Part shown: positions 9,506-17,059 of the stretch, piece by piece
Layout of the letters: each line of letters starts with the position of its first letter
Position numbering within the stretch: the stretch's first letter is position 1
NCBI GenBank assembly: GCA_002841155.1
Contig: PHEH01000002.1
Span: forward strand, 291,148 to 355,147
DNA: 64,000 nucleotides
From: Alphaproteobacteria bacterium HGW-Alphaproteobacteria-18
GTDB lineage: Bacteria > Pseudomonadota > Alphaproteobacteria > Caulobacterales > Hyphomonadaceae
Reading direction: 5' to 3'
Made by a program: the position numbers and the translations under genes
Notes under the pieces: generated by a model
Database searches by the model: none
Told to the model about the DNA's origin: nothing
What the model saw: only the letters and a program-made list of their open reading frames with translations

Positions 9506-10030
9506 ATGAACCTATTCTTCCGGTTCCTTCGAATCTTCCTGCCGGCTTTCTTCAGCCGCGTGCACACCAGTCTCCTGGATCTGCACATCATCCGCTCGGC
9601 CGTCTGGCTCGGGGATCAGGACCCGATGGGTCACATGACCAATTCGCGCTACTCTTCGTTCACCGACCTGGCGATCATGAACTATATGGGCCGCACCGGC
9701 GCGCTGAAGGCGTTCCGCAAGCGTGGCTGGCTCCCGGTCATCCAGTACGAATCCTTCGCCTATCTACGCATGCTGCGTTATCCGCAGAAATTCGAGGTCC
9801 ACACCCGCCTCATCGGCTGGGAGGACACCCATCTGGTCTTCCAGCACACCTTCCTCTCTGATGGCCGCGTGCATGCCGAAAGCACCATGATCGCCCGCCT
9901 CACCGGCCGCAAGAAACTGCGCGTCACAGCAGACATGGCGATGGACGCCCTCGGCGTGACGCTAGACAGCCCTGCGCTAGAGTCCCATGTTCTGGCCCTC
10001 CTCGAATATCTGAGATCGCGCACGCAATGA
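9506..10030 (+). CDS. Acyl-CoA thioesterase-like protein (hotdog fold, 4HBT_2/THEM6 type)
   Basis: A 174-residue hotdog-fold protein. The conserved core is GDQDPMGHMTNSRYSS, where the Asp in this position is the usual catalytic residue of the 4-hydroxybenzoyl-CoA thioesterase family; YESFAYLRMLRYPQKF and HTRLIGWEDTHLVF are strand motifs of the family. The N-terminus is basic and hydrophobic (FFRFLRIFLPAFFSRV), so membrane association is possible. The real substrate is unknown. Its stop overlaps the start of the nucleoside hydrolase gene by four bases, but no metabolic link to nucleoside salvage is obvious. Confidence 0.8.
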   Translation: MNLFFRFLRIFLPAFFSRVHTSLLDLHIIRSAVWLGDQDPMGHMTNSRYSSFTDLAIMNYMGRTGALKAFRKRGWLPVIQYESFAYLRMLRYPQKFEVHTRLIGWEDTHLVFQHTFLSDGRVHAESTMIARLTGRKKLRVTADMAMDALGVTLDSPALESHVLALLEYLRSRTQ

Positions 10031-10959
10031 CCGCCCCCCTGCCCCTCATCATTGATTGCGATCCTGGCATCGACGACGCCGTGATGCTGATGATGGCGCT
10101 GGGCTCGCCGCGCTTTGATGTGCGCGCTATTACCGCCGTTGCTGGCAACGTGCCCCTGCGCCTCACCAGCCGCAATGCCCGCATGATGGCAGAGCTTCTG
10201 GGTCGCAGCGACATTCCCGTTTTCGCCGGCTGCCCGCGCCCGATCCTGCGCCCGCCGGTCACGGCCGAGGATTTCCATGGCGAAAGCGGCATCTATGGCA
10301 TCGACGTGTTCGAGCCGGGGGCCCCGCTCCAGCCCGCCCACGCGGTCGATGCCCTCATCGCCCTGCTGAAAGCCGCGCCGGAAAAGAGCATGACCCTCGT
10401 CATCACCGGCCCGATGACCAACATCGCCTGCGCCCTCATAATGGCCCCGGAAATCGCCGCCCATATCCGGGAGATCGTCATCATGGGCGGCGCAGATGTC
10501 GAGGGCGGCAACATCACGCCCTTTGCCGAGTTCAACGTCTTTGCCGATCCCCACGCCGCCGCCATCGTGCTGGACACCGGCCTGCCCGCCACCATCTTCA
10601 GCCTCGACGCGACCCATCAGGTCCGCGCCACGGACGCCCGCACCGACCGCATCGCCCAGATCCCCGGCCCGCGCGCCGCGATGATGGCCTCGCTCCTGAA
10701 AGCGGCCAACAATCTGGAAACCCGCGCCCGCCCCGGCACCAAAGTGCCAATGCATGACCCCTCCACCATCGCCTGGCTTTTGGCGCCGGAAATGTTCGAG
10801 ACGGTCAATGCCCGCGTCAGTGTCAATACAAAGCCGGGCAAGGAATTTGGCCGCACAAAAGTCAGGCCGTCAAAGACTGGTCCCCACCGCTGGGTCACCA
10901 AAGCCGATGCCGATGCCTTCTTTGCACGGATCGAAGACATATTGAGGATTGCCCCATGA
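10027..10959 (+). CDS. Inosine-uridine-preferring nucleoside hydrolase (IunH family)
   Basis: Cleaves N-glycosidic bonds of ribonucleosides to base plus ribose. The N-terminal calcium- and ribose-binding signature IIDCDPGIDDAVML is complete, VITGPMTNIA forms the middle motif, and the conserved HDP appears in MHDPSTIAWLL near residue 240. The length of 310 is normal for the family. It overlaps both neighbours by four bases: a thioesterase upstream and a ribokinase downstream. The ribokinase can phosphorylate the ribose released here, so the two form a salvage step. Specificity (purine, pyrimidine or mixed) is not resolved. Confidence 0.92.
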   Translation: MTAPLPLIIDCDPGIDDAVMLMMALGSPRFDVRAITAVAGNVPLRLTSRNARMMAELLGRSDIPVFAGCPRPILRPPVTAEDFHGESGIYGIDVFEPGAPLQPAHAVDALIALLKAAPEKSMTLVITGPMTNIACALIMAPEIAAHIREIVIMGGADVEGGNITPFAEFNVFADPHAAAIVLDTGLPATIFSLDATHQVRATDARTDRIAQIPGPRAAMMASLLKAANNLETRARPGTKVPMHDPSTIAWLLAPEMFETVNARVSVNTKPGKEFGRTKVRPSKTGPHRWVTKADADAFFARIEDILRIAP

Positions 10960-11798
10960 TCACGGTCGTCGGTTCGGTCAATCTCGACTTTGTCGCCAGC
11001 GGCAAGACCCTGCCCCAGGCGGGTGAAACCGTCACCGGCGCGCATCTCGCCCGGCATCCCGGCGGCAAGGGCGCCAACCAGGCCCTCGCGGCCCACCGCC
11101 TCGGCGCAGACGTCCGCCTCGTCGCCGCCGTCGGCAATGATGATATGGCAGAAGAGGCGCTCAAACTCCTGCGTGCCGGCGGCATCGACCTCTCCGCCAC
11201 CCAGTACATCAATGGCGAGACAACCGGGGTCGCCCTCATCGCCGTCTCCGAGAACGGCGAAAACCAGATCATCGTCTGCCCCGGCGCCAATGCCGCGCTC
11301 GACCCCGGCGATGTTGAAGGCGCAACCATCGAACATATGATGGGCGTCCTCGAAGTGCCCACCGCAACCCTGCTCGCCGCCGCAGAGCGCGCCACCGGCT
11401 TTGTCGCCCTCAACCTCGCTCCGGCGATGGCCGTTCCGCCCGAGCTCATCGCGCGCGCCAATCTCCTGATCGTCAATGAAACCGAAGCGGCCTTCTATGG
11501 CGCCGCGCTCCATGCCCCCGGCCGCTATGTCGCCATCTCCCTGGGCGCCGACGGCGCGCAGCTCTGGAAAGATGGCGCAAAAATCGCCTCCGCCACGCCC
11601 CCGCCCGTAAACGTCGTCGACACGACCGGCGCCGGCGACACATTCAGCGCCGCGCTGACGGTCAGCCTGATCAAGGACAAATCCCCGCAGGAGGCCCTCA
11701 CCTATGCCGTGGCCGCCGGCTCCCTCGCCTGCACCAAACCCGGCGCCCAACCCAGCCTCCCCCGCCGCGCGGAAGTCGAAGCGCTGCTGAAGGGGTGA
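10956..11798 (+). CDS. rbsK: Ribokinase (PfkB family)
   Basis: ATP-dependent ribose to ribose-5-phosphate kinase, 280 residues. The first PfkB signature HPGGKGANQALAAHRLG and the second signature VVDTTGAGDTFSAAL with its catalytic Asp are intact; GSVNLD at the N-terminus contacts the sugar. The start ATG overlaps the nucleoside hydrolase stop by four bases, which implies translational coupling and supports ribose as the substrate over other PfkB sugars. It is slightly shorter than E. coli RbsK (309). Only four bases separate it from the convergent small gene at 11803. Confidence 0.88.
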   Translation: MITVVGSVNLDFVASGKTLPQAGETVTGAHLARHPGGKGANQALAAHRLGADVRLVAAVGNDDMAEEALKLLRAGGIDLSATQYINGETTGVALIAVSENGENQIIVCPGANAALDPGDVEGATIEHMMGVLEVPTATLLAAAERATGFVALNLAPAMAVPPELIARANLLIVNETEAAFYGAALHAPGRYVAISLGADGAQLWKDGAKIASATPPPVNVVDTTGAGDTFSAALTVSLIKDKSPQEALTYAVAAGSLACTKPGAQPSLPRRAEVEALLKG

Positions 11799-11802
11799 CG
11801 GG

Positions 11803-11997
11803 CTACAACTTCAGTTTCATTAGCCAATGGCTCAGAAGGTCAGCAAAGGCGTCGGCGATGGGGGCAACTCCAAACCAACTAGCCGCCACAAATGCAATCA
11901 AACCGACAATTGTCACCCCAGCAGCAATTCGCACAGATTTAATTCCCTCGGCTTCGGTCTTCAGACCAAAGAATCGAAAGTTCATTTTCTCAGCCAT
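11803..11997 (-). CDS. Small single-pass membrane protein, unknown
   Basis: A 64-residue protein with one strong hydrophobic segment (about 25-45, IAAGVTIVGLIAFVAASWFG) and a charged N-terminus. I do not recognise a family. Its ATG overlaps the TGA of the upstream gene in ATGGCTGA (11990-11997), so it is probably translated by coupling with the 370-residue protein. The base composition is lower in GC than the flanking rbsK and hpt genes, matching its neighbour and suggesting that the two came in together. Confidence 0.55.
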   Translation of the reverse strand: MAEKMNFRFFGLKTEAEGIKSVRIAAGVTIVGLIAFVAASWFGVAPIADAFADLLSHWLMKLKL

Positions 11998-13102
11998 TTG
12001 AAACCTGCTTCGGTGCCGGAAGCAGGCTTATGGCCCGATCGTACCGCCCATTCGAAAAGTTTGTTTGGGCCAGCCTCATCTCTTGGGCGAAGTGTCCAAT
12101 CTGCTCCATTTTGCGCGCGTAAGTCCGGCGCCTACCGGGCGTGTCAGCCTCGATGCGCGGTTTAATAACGCCTCGGACTGCGGGCGCACTCACGTGAGAT
12201 GGAAGAAAAATAAGTTGGTCGTCTGCGTATTTCTCTTGAACGTATACTTCGTCGCCCAGAAACGCTTCGATAGCAGAGTCGATTAGCAGATACAGTTCTT
12301 GCAGAGCATCATCCCCTCCCCAAAGTGGGATCAATGGTTCAGCGTCATCTTTATCGCTCGTGTAAATCCAGTTCTCAACTTTCAGTGCACCGATATTAAT
12401 CAAGGTTGTCAGTGCAGAGTATACGCTCCAGTTATTGGCCTTACTGCTCCCAACTAGCTCAAGAACCTCTTTGTGCCACTCGGCGCCAACCTTCCAGACG
12501 TCTGGAAGTTGCAGTCTCCAAAGGTTGTGAACTCCCCGCTCGAATACTTTTTGCGCTGACTCATCGGGGCTTTTCCGCAACTGCTGCACTAACGATAGGG
12601 GGGCCGAAAAAGCTGCGTCCAGTTGAAGCGACCCGTAAATGTCGAGCAGCATTTTCAGAAGCACAAAATCTCCCGTCTCTCTAACTCGACGCAGCACAGG
12701 TTCTTCCCCTTGGAATCCTGTCACAATCTGCATTGGAAGAAAGATTTGATCGGGGCCGTCGCCAGGTGGCTCCATTACGTAACGAGGACGCGAAGGAGTT
12801 GCGTCATCGGCAACACTAACCAGTCCAGAATTTATCAACTCGACGATCGCGGCTGTGGCCCTAGGCCTCCCGATACCAATTTTTTCTTCGCATGCTTTTG
12901 CAGACCAGCTTGTTAGCCGGTGGTCTGCACCGGTGCCCGCCAGAAGCACCAGATAAGCGAGGGTTAGATTGAGCAGATTTTCGGACTTTATGGACCGCAG
13001 CTTGGCGTAGTTTTCACGCCCAAGAACCATAAAGCGGCTACCCCGTCCTGCGCCGCGGAGACGTTTGGTTTTTCCTTCGCTGACACTTTGCTCGTGGTTC
13101 AT
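11990..13102 (-). CDS. Unknown protein with a winged-helix-like N-terminal region, AT-rich islet
   Basis: A 370-residue protein I do not recognise. The start at 13102 is chosen for its AAGGTG ribosome site 6-7 bases upstream; the frame stays open a further 31 codons. Residues about 40-110 (LTLAYLVLLAGTG, then ACEEKIGIGRPRATAAIVELINSGLV) have the pattern of a winged helix: helix, helix, turn, recognition helix, then a variable wing. The rest is mixed alpha/beta without membrane segments or catalytic motifs, ending in a basic segment (RRRTYARKMEQIG). It could be a replication-initiator-like or regulatory protein. Codon use is markedly more AT-rich than in neighbouring genes. Confidence 0.6.
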   Translation of the reverse strand: MNHEQSVSEGKTKRLRGAGRGSRFMVLGRENYAKLRSIKSENLLNLTLAYLVLLAGTGADHRLTSWSAKACEEKIGIGRPRATAAIVELINSGLVSVADDATPSRPRYVMEPPGDGPDQIFLPMQIVTGFQGEEPVLRRVRETGDFVLLKMLLDIYGSLQLDAAFSAPLSLVQQLRKSPDESAQKVFERGVHNLWRLQLPDVWKVGAEWHKEVLELVGSSKANNWSVYSALTTLINIGALKVENWIYTSDKDDAEPLIPLWGGDDALQELYLLIDSAIEAFLGDEVYVQEKYADDQLIFLPSHVSAPAVRGVIKPRIEADTPGRRRTYARKMEQIGHFAQEMRLAQTNFSNGRYDRAISLLPAPKQVSNG

Positions 13103-13461
13103 TTCTAGCACCTTAGCAGAAGAATAACTCCTATCAAGGAAAAAAAGGACGTCAAGGTTATCCAGTAATACAGTACTCAACATCAAGGGATTCAAATATC
13201 TGCTTGCACATGTTGTTTTTACATCGTTCCGCCCTTTGCGTCTGATGTCTTACAGTCTTACAAACACCGCGCAGGCAGAAGTGACGGCAAGCTATTGGGT
13301 GCCGCTTCGCCGGGCTCAGCCTCAGGGCGTTTTGAATGGGGAATAGCGCGCCACCCTATCCAACAGCCAGCTATCGCCGCTTCTGCCACAAATCCGGCCT
13401 TTGCAAAAATAATCCCGCCCACATATCCGCCCCAGCCCCCCGCCCCGCATACTCAGCGCAT

Positions 13462-13630
13462 CCTTCTCACAGGGGCCGCGCCGGTACCGTTCGGTTTGTG
13501 AGAGGGTCGCCCCGGAGGATGGGGGTGGCTGGGGCTTACGGTCCAGCCTCTCTCTAGGGACGTTGATCCAGGCAAGCCGGACCAAAAAGCCGGTAGAGAA
13601 TCCCCACTGGCCCGCCTCTCATCTGAGAGG
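13462..13630. ncRNA. Candidate structured RNA with alternative pairings
   Basis: Four segments are complementary in a chain: CCTTCTCAC (13462-13470), GTGAGAGGG (13498-13506), CCTCTCA (13615-13621) and TGAGAGG (13624-13630). Segments 1-2 and 3-4 can form two hairpins, or segments 2-3 can close a long-range stem. Inside that stem lie TGGGG/CCCCA, GGCTGG/CCAGCC (10-base loop) and TCTCTA/TAGAGA, giving a branched fold of about 120 bases. On the minus strand GCGGGCCAGT matches part of the E. coli 6S RNA 5' half, but the branched fold does not look like 6S. Strand and identity are open. Confidence 0.4.
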
Positions 13631-13690
13631 TCACGAGAGTTGATGATAACGGCGGGCGATAGCGCCCAACCGCAACACTTTTACCTTTCC

Positions 13691-13706
13691 GGGCGCCGCG
13701 GCGCCC
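13691..13706. repeat. Perfect 16-bp GC palindrome
   Basis: GGGCGCCGCGGCGCCC is self-complementary over its full length. It has no adjacent T-run on either strand, so it is not a standard terminator. It could be a protein-binding site or part of a REP-type element. Confidence 0.5.
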
Positions 13707-13788
13707 GCCGCGCACCGGCTCCATTTGAGCCACCCGAACTGCTCCGACCCCGGATGGCAATGCCAGTCCGGATACTGCCGATTCTTCT

Positions 13789-13911
13789 CCCCTCTCCCAT
13801 GAAATGGGAGAGGGGCCGGGGGTGAGGGCCTCAGCGCTTCAGCCGCAACGGGGTGCTCAAAGGAGAAATTGCTCCCTCACCCCTTCCCCTCTCCCGCGAG
13901 CGGGAGAGGGG
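13789..13911. repeat. REP-like nested inverted-repeat element, copy 1
   Basis: Two hairpins with the same arms, CCCCTCTCCC/GGGAGAGGGG (13789-13815 and 13886-13911), flank an inner inverted pair GGGGGTGAGGG (13818-13828) and CCCTCACCCC (13874-13883). The whole block can fold back on itself. A relative with the same CCTCACC and CTCCC/GGGAG parts sits at 63828-63923. Such intergenic elements are common in alphaproteobacteria. Confidence 0.7.
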
Positions 13912-14042
13912 AAAGAGCAAACGAACGCTCAAGGCCTGACGCCCCCACAAGCAAGGCGCAAGCGGTGAGCGGGATCAGAAATCGCACTGCGATTTCCCCG
14001 CGAACGCTCCCCGTCGCAGACGCGGAAATAGCCGCGAGCAAT

Positions 14043-14576
14043 CTAATCAAGAGCCCCGATAAACGGCAGCCCGCGATAGCGGCCCTTGTCGTCCATGCCA
14101 TAGCCGACGAGGAAACGGCCCGGCGCGTCGAAGGCGCAGAAATCGACGCCAAGTTCCCCGCGCGGCGCCCAGGGCTTCTGCGTCAGCGCCACAGTGATCA
14201 CCTCGCGCGCCCCCTTGGCGAGCAGGTGTTGCTTGGCGAAATCGAGGGTTCGTCCGGTATCGAACACGTCATCGACCAGGAGAATGCCCCTGCCCTCAAC
14301 GCTGCGCGCGATGTCGGCGCGCACCACGACGCGGCCGGAACTCTCGCGCGCATCGCGGTAGCTCTCCAGCCACATCACGTCCAGCACGGGATGGATATGG
14401 CGCCGGGCGAGCGCTTTCATCAGATCACTGGTGAAGGGCGTGGCACCGATCAGGATAGACACCGCCGTCCAGTCATCCGACCGCAAACGCGGCGCAAGGC
14501 GCTCGGCCAGTTCGTCCACCCGCGCCATCAGTTCGGCCTCGGGCAGGATCACGTCAATCTTGGGCAACTCGGTCAT
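14043..14576 (-). CDS. hpt: Hypoxanthine phosphoribosyltransferase
   Basis: Purine salvage enzyme that makes IMP (or GMP) from the base and PRPP, 177 residues. The PRPP-binding signature ILLVDDVFDTGRTL lies at about 97-110, with VSILIGATPFTSDL as the first loop and RGELGVDFCAFDAP near the base-binding part. Length and layout match bacterial Hpt. The ATG at 14576 overlaps the end of the zinc-ribbon gene by four bases, so the two form an operon read away from ftsE. Confidence 0.88.
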   Translation of the reverse strand: MTELPKIDVILPEAELMARVDELAERLAPRLRSDDWTAVSILIGATPFTSDLMKALARRHIHPVLDVMWLESYRDARESSGRVVVRADIARSVEGRGILLVDDVFDTGRTLDFAKQHLLAKGAREVITVALTQKPWAPRGELGVDFCAFDAPGRFLVGYGMDDKGRYRGLPFIGALD

Positions 14577-15319
14577 TGTGGGCCGGGCGCTCCCTCTTGG
14601 GTAAATTCGTCAGCAGGCGGCAAAGGCGGGGCGGGCGCGATTATTTCATCGGCCGGAGCTTCCACCGGTGGCTCGGTCGGCACGTCGGAGCGGTCCACGA
14701 AGCTCAGCTCAAGCTCATAGCTCTCGATGGGCGTAGGCTCAACCACGACGCCAAACTGGCCAGCATTGCCGGGGGCAATCTCGACCGGCGTGACAAAGCT
14801 GTAGCGGGTGGCGACGATCTGCCCGGCCTCGTCCTTCAGGTCAACGCGCACGCCGGGCGTCTCGACCACGCCCTGTGAGACGTTGACCGCCCGGCCGGTG
14901 ACGGTGACGATGGGGATCGTGTCATTGAAGGTGCGTGTGTGAACAATGCCCTCAAATTCGAGGCCAAACCGGTTCACCTCCATCCCGAACAGGCGGTAAA
15001 CGGCGGCCGACTGGGGCCAGGCTTTGACCACCTCATTGCGGAAGAAGAAAAAGGCAGCCGTCAGCGCAATGAAAATCAGGCCAATGATCAGCCAGGACAT
15101 CAACGCGGCCCAGCGGCTCTTCTCGCGGCGCGATTCGCGCATCTTCTCGCGGTAAAGCTCGTGCGGCGCGGGTGTGGCCTGGGTGTCTTCAGCCAGGTGA
15201 GCAGGCTGCACAAACCACGAATGACCGCAGCTCGCGCACTTAACAGTTCGCCCACTTTCACCGATTGTTGAGTCATCGGCGAAATAATGGGTCCCACAGG
15301 AAGGACAGGTAAGGATCAT
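14573..15319 (-). CDS. MJ0042-type zinc-ribbon membrane protein (DUF3426-like)
   Basis: A 248-residue protein. The N-terminus is a zinc ribbon (CPSCGTHYFADD ... VKCASCGHSWFV, two CXXC pairs), followed by a charged linker, one membrane segment (about 72-93, LMSWLIIGLIFIALTAAFFFF part) and a C-terminal periplasmic beta domain with GRAVNVSQGVVETPGVRVDL, the typical DUF3426 pattern. Its function is unknown; the location next to ftsEX is widely conserved in alphaproteobacteria as far as I recall. It starts 66 bases from ftsE on the opposite strand, so both promoters share that gap. Confidence 0.82.
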   Translation of the reverse strand: MILTCPSCGTHYFADDSTIGESGRTVKCASCGHSWFVQPAHLAEDTQATPAPHELYREKMRESRREKSRWAALMSWLIIGLIFIALTAAFFFFRNEVVKAWPQSAAVYRLFGMEVNRFGLEFEGIVHTRTFNDTIPIVTVTGRAVNVSQGVVETPGVRVDLKDEAGQIVATRYSFVTPVEIAPGNAGQFGVVVEPTPIESYELELSFVDRSDVPTEPPVEAPADEIIAPAPPLPPADEFTQEGAPGPQ

Positions 15320-15385
15320 GGCCCGAAGTCTTCCCCGCTATTCGCCCCGTTCGTTGAACCCGCAAACACCGGACGCGCCACAGAT

Positions 15386-16144
15386 ATGACCCAGCTACGC
15401 CCGGACATTTTCGACGAAGCAGCCGTCCGCCTCGACGCGGTGACGCTTCGCTATGATGCGTCAGGTGAAATCCTTAGCGGGATTGACCTCGCACTGAAAC
15501 CCGGCTCGTTCAGCTTCCTCACAGGAGCTTCGGGGGCGGGCAAGTCGAGCCTGCTGAAGCTGCTGTATCTGGCACGGCCGCCCAGCACCGGTGAAGTCTC
15601 GCTGTTCGGGCGCCCGACCAGCCGCCTCACCCGCGATCAGCTCTCGGCCATGCGCCGGCGGATCGGGGTCGTCTTCCAGGAATTCCGCCTGCTGGGACAC
15701 CTCACCGCCTATGAGAATGCCGCCCTGCCCCTGCGCGTTATGGGCCGCAAGGAGGCGCAATACCGCGCTGATGTCGAGGAACTGCTCGCCTGGGTGGGCC
15801 TCGGTGAGCGGATGCACAAGCGCCCCGAAACCCTCTCGGGCGGGGAACAGCAGCGCGTGGCGATTGCCCGCGCGGTCGTCACCCAGCCGGATCTGCTGAT
15901 CGCAGACGAGCCGACCGGTAACGTTGACCCTGAAATGGGCGCGCGGCTGATGCGCCTCTTCATCGAGCTCAACAAGCGGCTCGGCACCACCGTCATCATT
16001 GCGTCCCACGATCTCGGCCTCGTCCGCCAGATCAACGCGCCGGTCTATCACCTTGCCAATGGCCTCCTGGTGAAGAATGCGCCCGAACCCGGCAAGGCCT
16101 CCCGCCGCCGGGGCGATGGCATCGAGATAAAGGAAGCCGAATGA
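15386..16144 (+). CDS. ftsE: Cell division ATP-binding protein FtsE
   Basis: ABC ATPase of the FtsEX complex, which couples division to peptidoglycan hydrolase activation. All nucleotide-binding motifs are present: Walker A GASGAGKSSLLKLL, signature LSGGEQQRVAIARA, Walker B DLLIADEPTGNVD and the switch His in IIASHD. The ATG at 15386 (MTQLRPDIF) was chosen over an upstream in-frame codon because the extra residues would overlap the divergent gene and have no family match. It gives 252 residues, slightly longer than E. coli FtsE (222). It overlaps ftsX by four bases. Confidence 0.93.
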   Translation: MTQLRPDIFDEAAVRLDAVTLRYDASGEILSGIDLALKPGSFSFLTGASGAGKSSLLKLLYLARPPSTGEVSLFGRPTSRLTRDQLSAMRRRIGVVFQEFRLLGHLTAYENAALPLRVMGRKEAQYRADVEELLAWVGLGERMHKRPETLSGGEQQRVAIARAVVTQPDLLIADEPTGNVDPEMGARLMRLFIELNKRLGTTVIIASHDLGLVRQINAPVYHLANGLLVKNAPEPGKASRRRGDGIEIKEAE

Positions 16145-17013
16145 AACGCGGTGAAACCTCTCTCCTTCCGCTGGAAGACGCCCGCGAGGCCGCGCTGTTC
16201 TTCGTCGTCGGCGCGCTCTGCTTCCTCGCCGCCCTGGCGGCCCTGACGGCAAAGTCCACCTATGGCGCCGCCCGCGCCTGGACGGCCGAAGTGGAGGGGG
16301 AATACACCATCTCCCTGTCAGACGCCGCCCCGCAGGATGCGCTGGCCGCCACCCTGCTCGTCCAGTCTGTGGAAGGGGTGGACGGCGCGCGCCTCCTCTC
16401 CGAAGCGGAGATTTCCGCGCTGCTGGAGCCAACCTTCGGCAGCCGGGGCCTGCCTGCGGACCTGCCCGTTCCGCGCCTGATCGCCGTGACTGCCGCGCCC
16501 GGCGCAGGTGACATCGGCCGCGCGCTGACCGAAACTCTGGACGAAGCGGGCTATACGGCCGCGGTGGATTCTCATTCTGCCTGGGCAGGCGACGTCCGGC
16601 GGATGCTCGGCACCGCCCGGATCGTGGCGCTCGGCATCGTTGCCCTTCTCGCCTCGACCGCCATTGCCGTCATCGCGTTTGCCACCCATGCCGCCCTGCT
16701 CGCCCGGCGGGATATCGTGGACGTGCTGCACATAGCAGGGGCGCGGGACCGGTTCATCGCCGGCTTGTTCGAACGCCGCTTCTGGCTGCTGGGCCTGCGG
16801 GCGGGCACTGTCGGCGCCCTCGTTGCCCTCGCCTCTGTGGCGCTACTGATCGCCATCGCCCGCTCCAGCGGTAACCGGTCCGGCCTGCTGCCCGAGCTGA
16901 CACTGGATTTCCCAGATCTCGCCGTGCTGGTGATCACCCCGGTCATTGCCGGCCTTGCCGCGCGCATTGCGGCCGGGATCACAGTGATGCGAGCGCTGAA
17001 ATCGGTGATGTAG
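16141..17013 (+). CDS. ftsX: Cell division protein FtsX
   Basis: Membrane subunit of FtsEX, 290 residues. One membrane segment near residue 20-40 (FFVVGALCFLAALAAL) is followed by an extracytoplasmic domain (about 45-155) and then three more membrane segments, matching the four-TM FtsX layout. The extracytoplasmic domain is the part that contacts the hydrolase or its activator in other species. The sequence is typical of divergent alphaproteobacterial FtsX proteins; the link to FtsE rests strongly on the four-base overlap. Confidence 0.9.
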   Translation: MKRGETSLLPLEDAREAALFFVVGALCFLAALAALTAKSTYGAARAWTAEVEGEYTISLSDAAPQDALAATLLVQSVEGVDGARLLSEAEISALLEPTFGSRGLPADLPVPRLIAVTAAPGAGDIGRALTETLDEAGYTAAVDSHSAWAGDVRRMLGTARIVALGIVALLASTAIAVIAFATHAALLARRDIVDVLHIAGARDRFIAGLFERRFWLLGLRAGTVGALVALASVALLIAIARSSGNRSGLLPELTLDFPDLAVLVITPVIAGLAARIAAGITVMRALKSVM

Positions 17014-17059
17014 CGCGCCCCATAGTGACGGGCGGGCGGAACGCCGCTACAGCGCAAGA

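Larger units (their letters stand above)
13103..14042. other. Long non-coding stretch (about 940 bp)
   Basis: No credible protein gene. The part next to the unknown gene (13103-13280) is AT-rich and probably holds its promoter. Then follow a region of mutually complementary segments (13462-13630), a perfect 16-bp palindrome (13691-13706) and a nested inverted-repeat element (13789-13911), each listed separately. Short open frames here lack ribosome sites and family patterns. Confidence 0.7.

Noticed and set aside
13691..13706. 16-bp palindrome as a terminator
   Set aside because: No T-run on either side on either strand.
13103..14042. tRNA, tmRNA, SRP or RNase P RNA gene in the long gap
   Set aside because: None of the conserved blocks of these RNAs could be found by eye in either strand.
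13869..14720. 283-codon plus-strand frame opposite hpt
   Set aside because: Begins in the REP-like repeat and runs antisense to a complete hpt gene.
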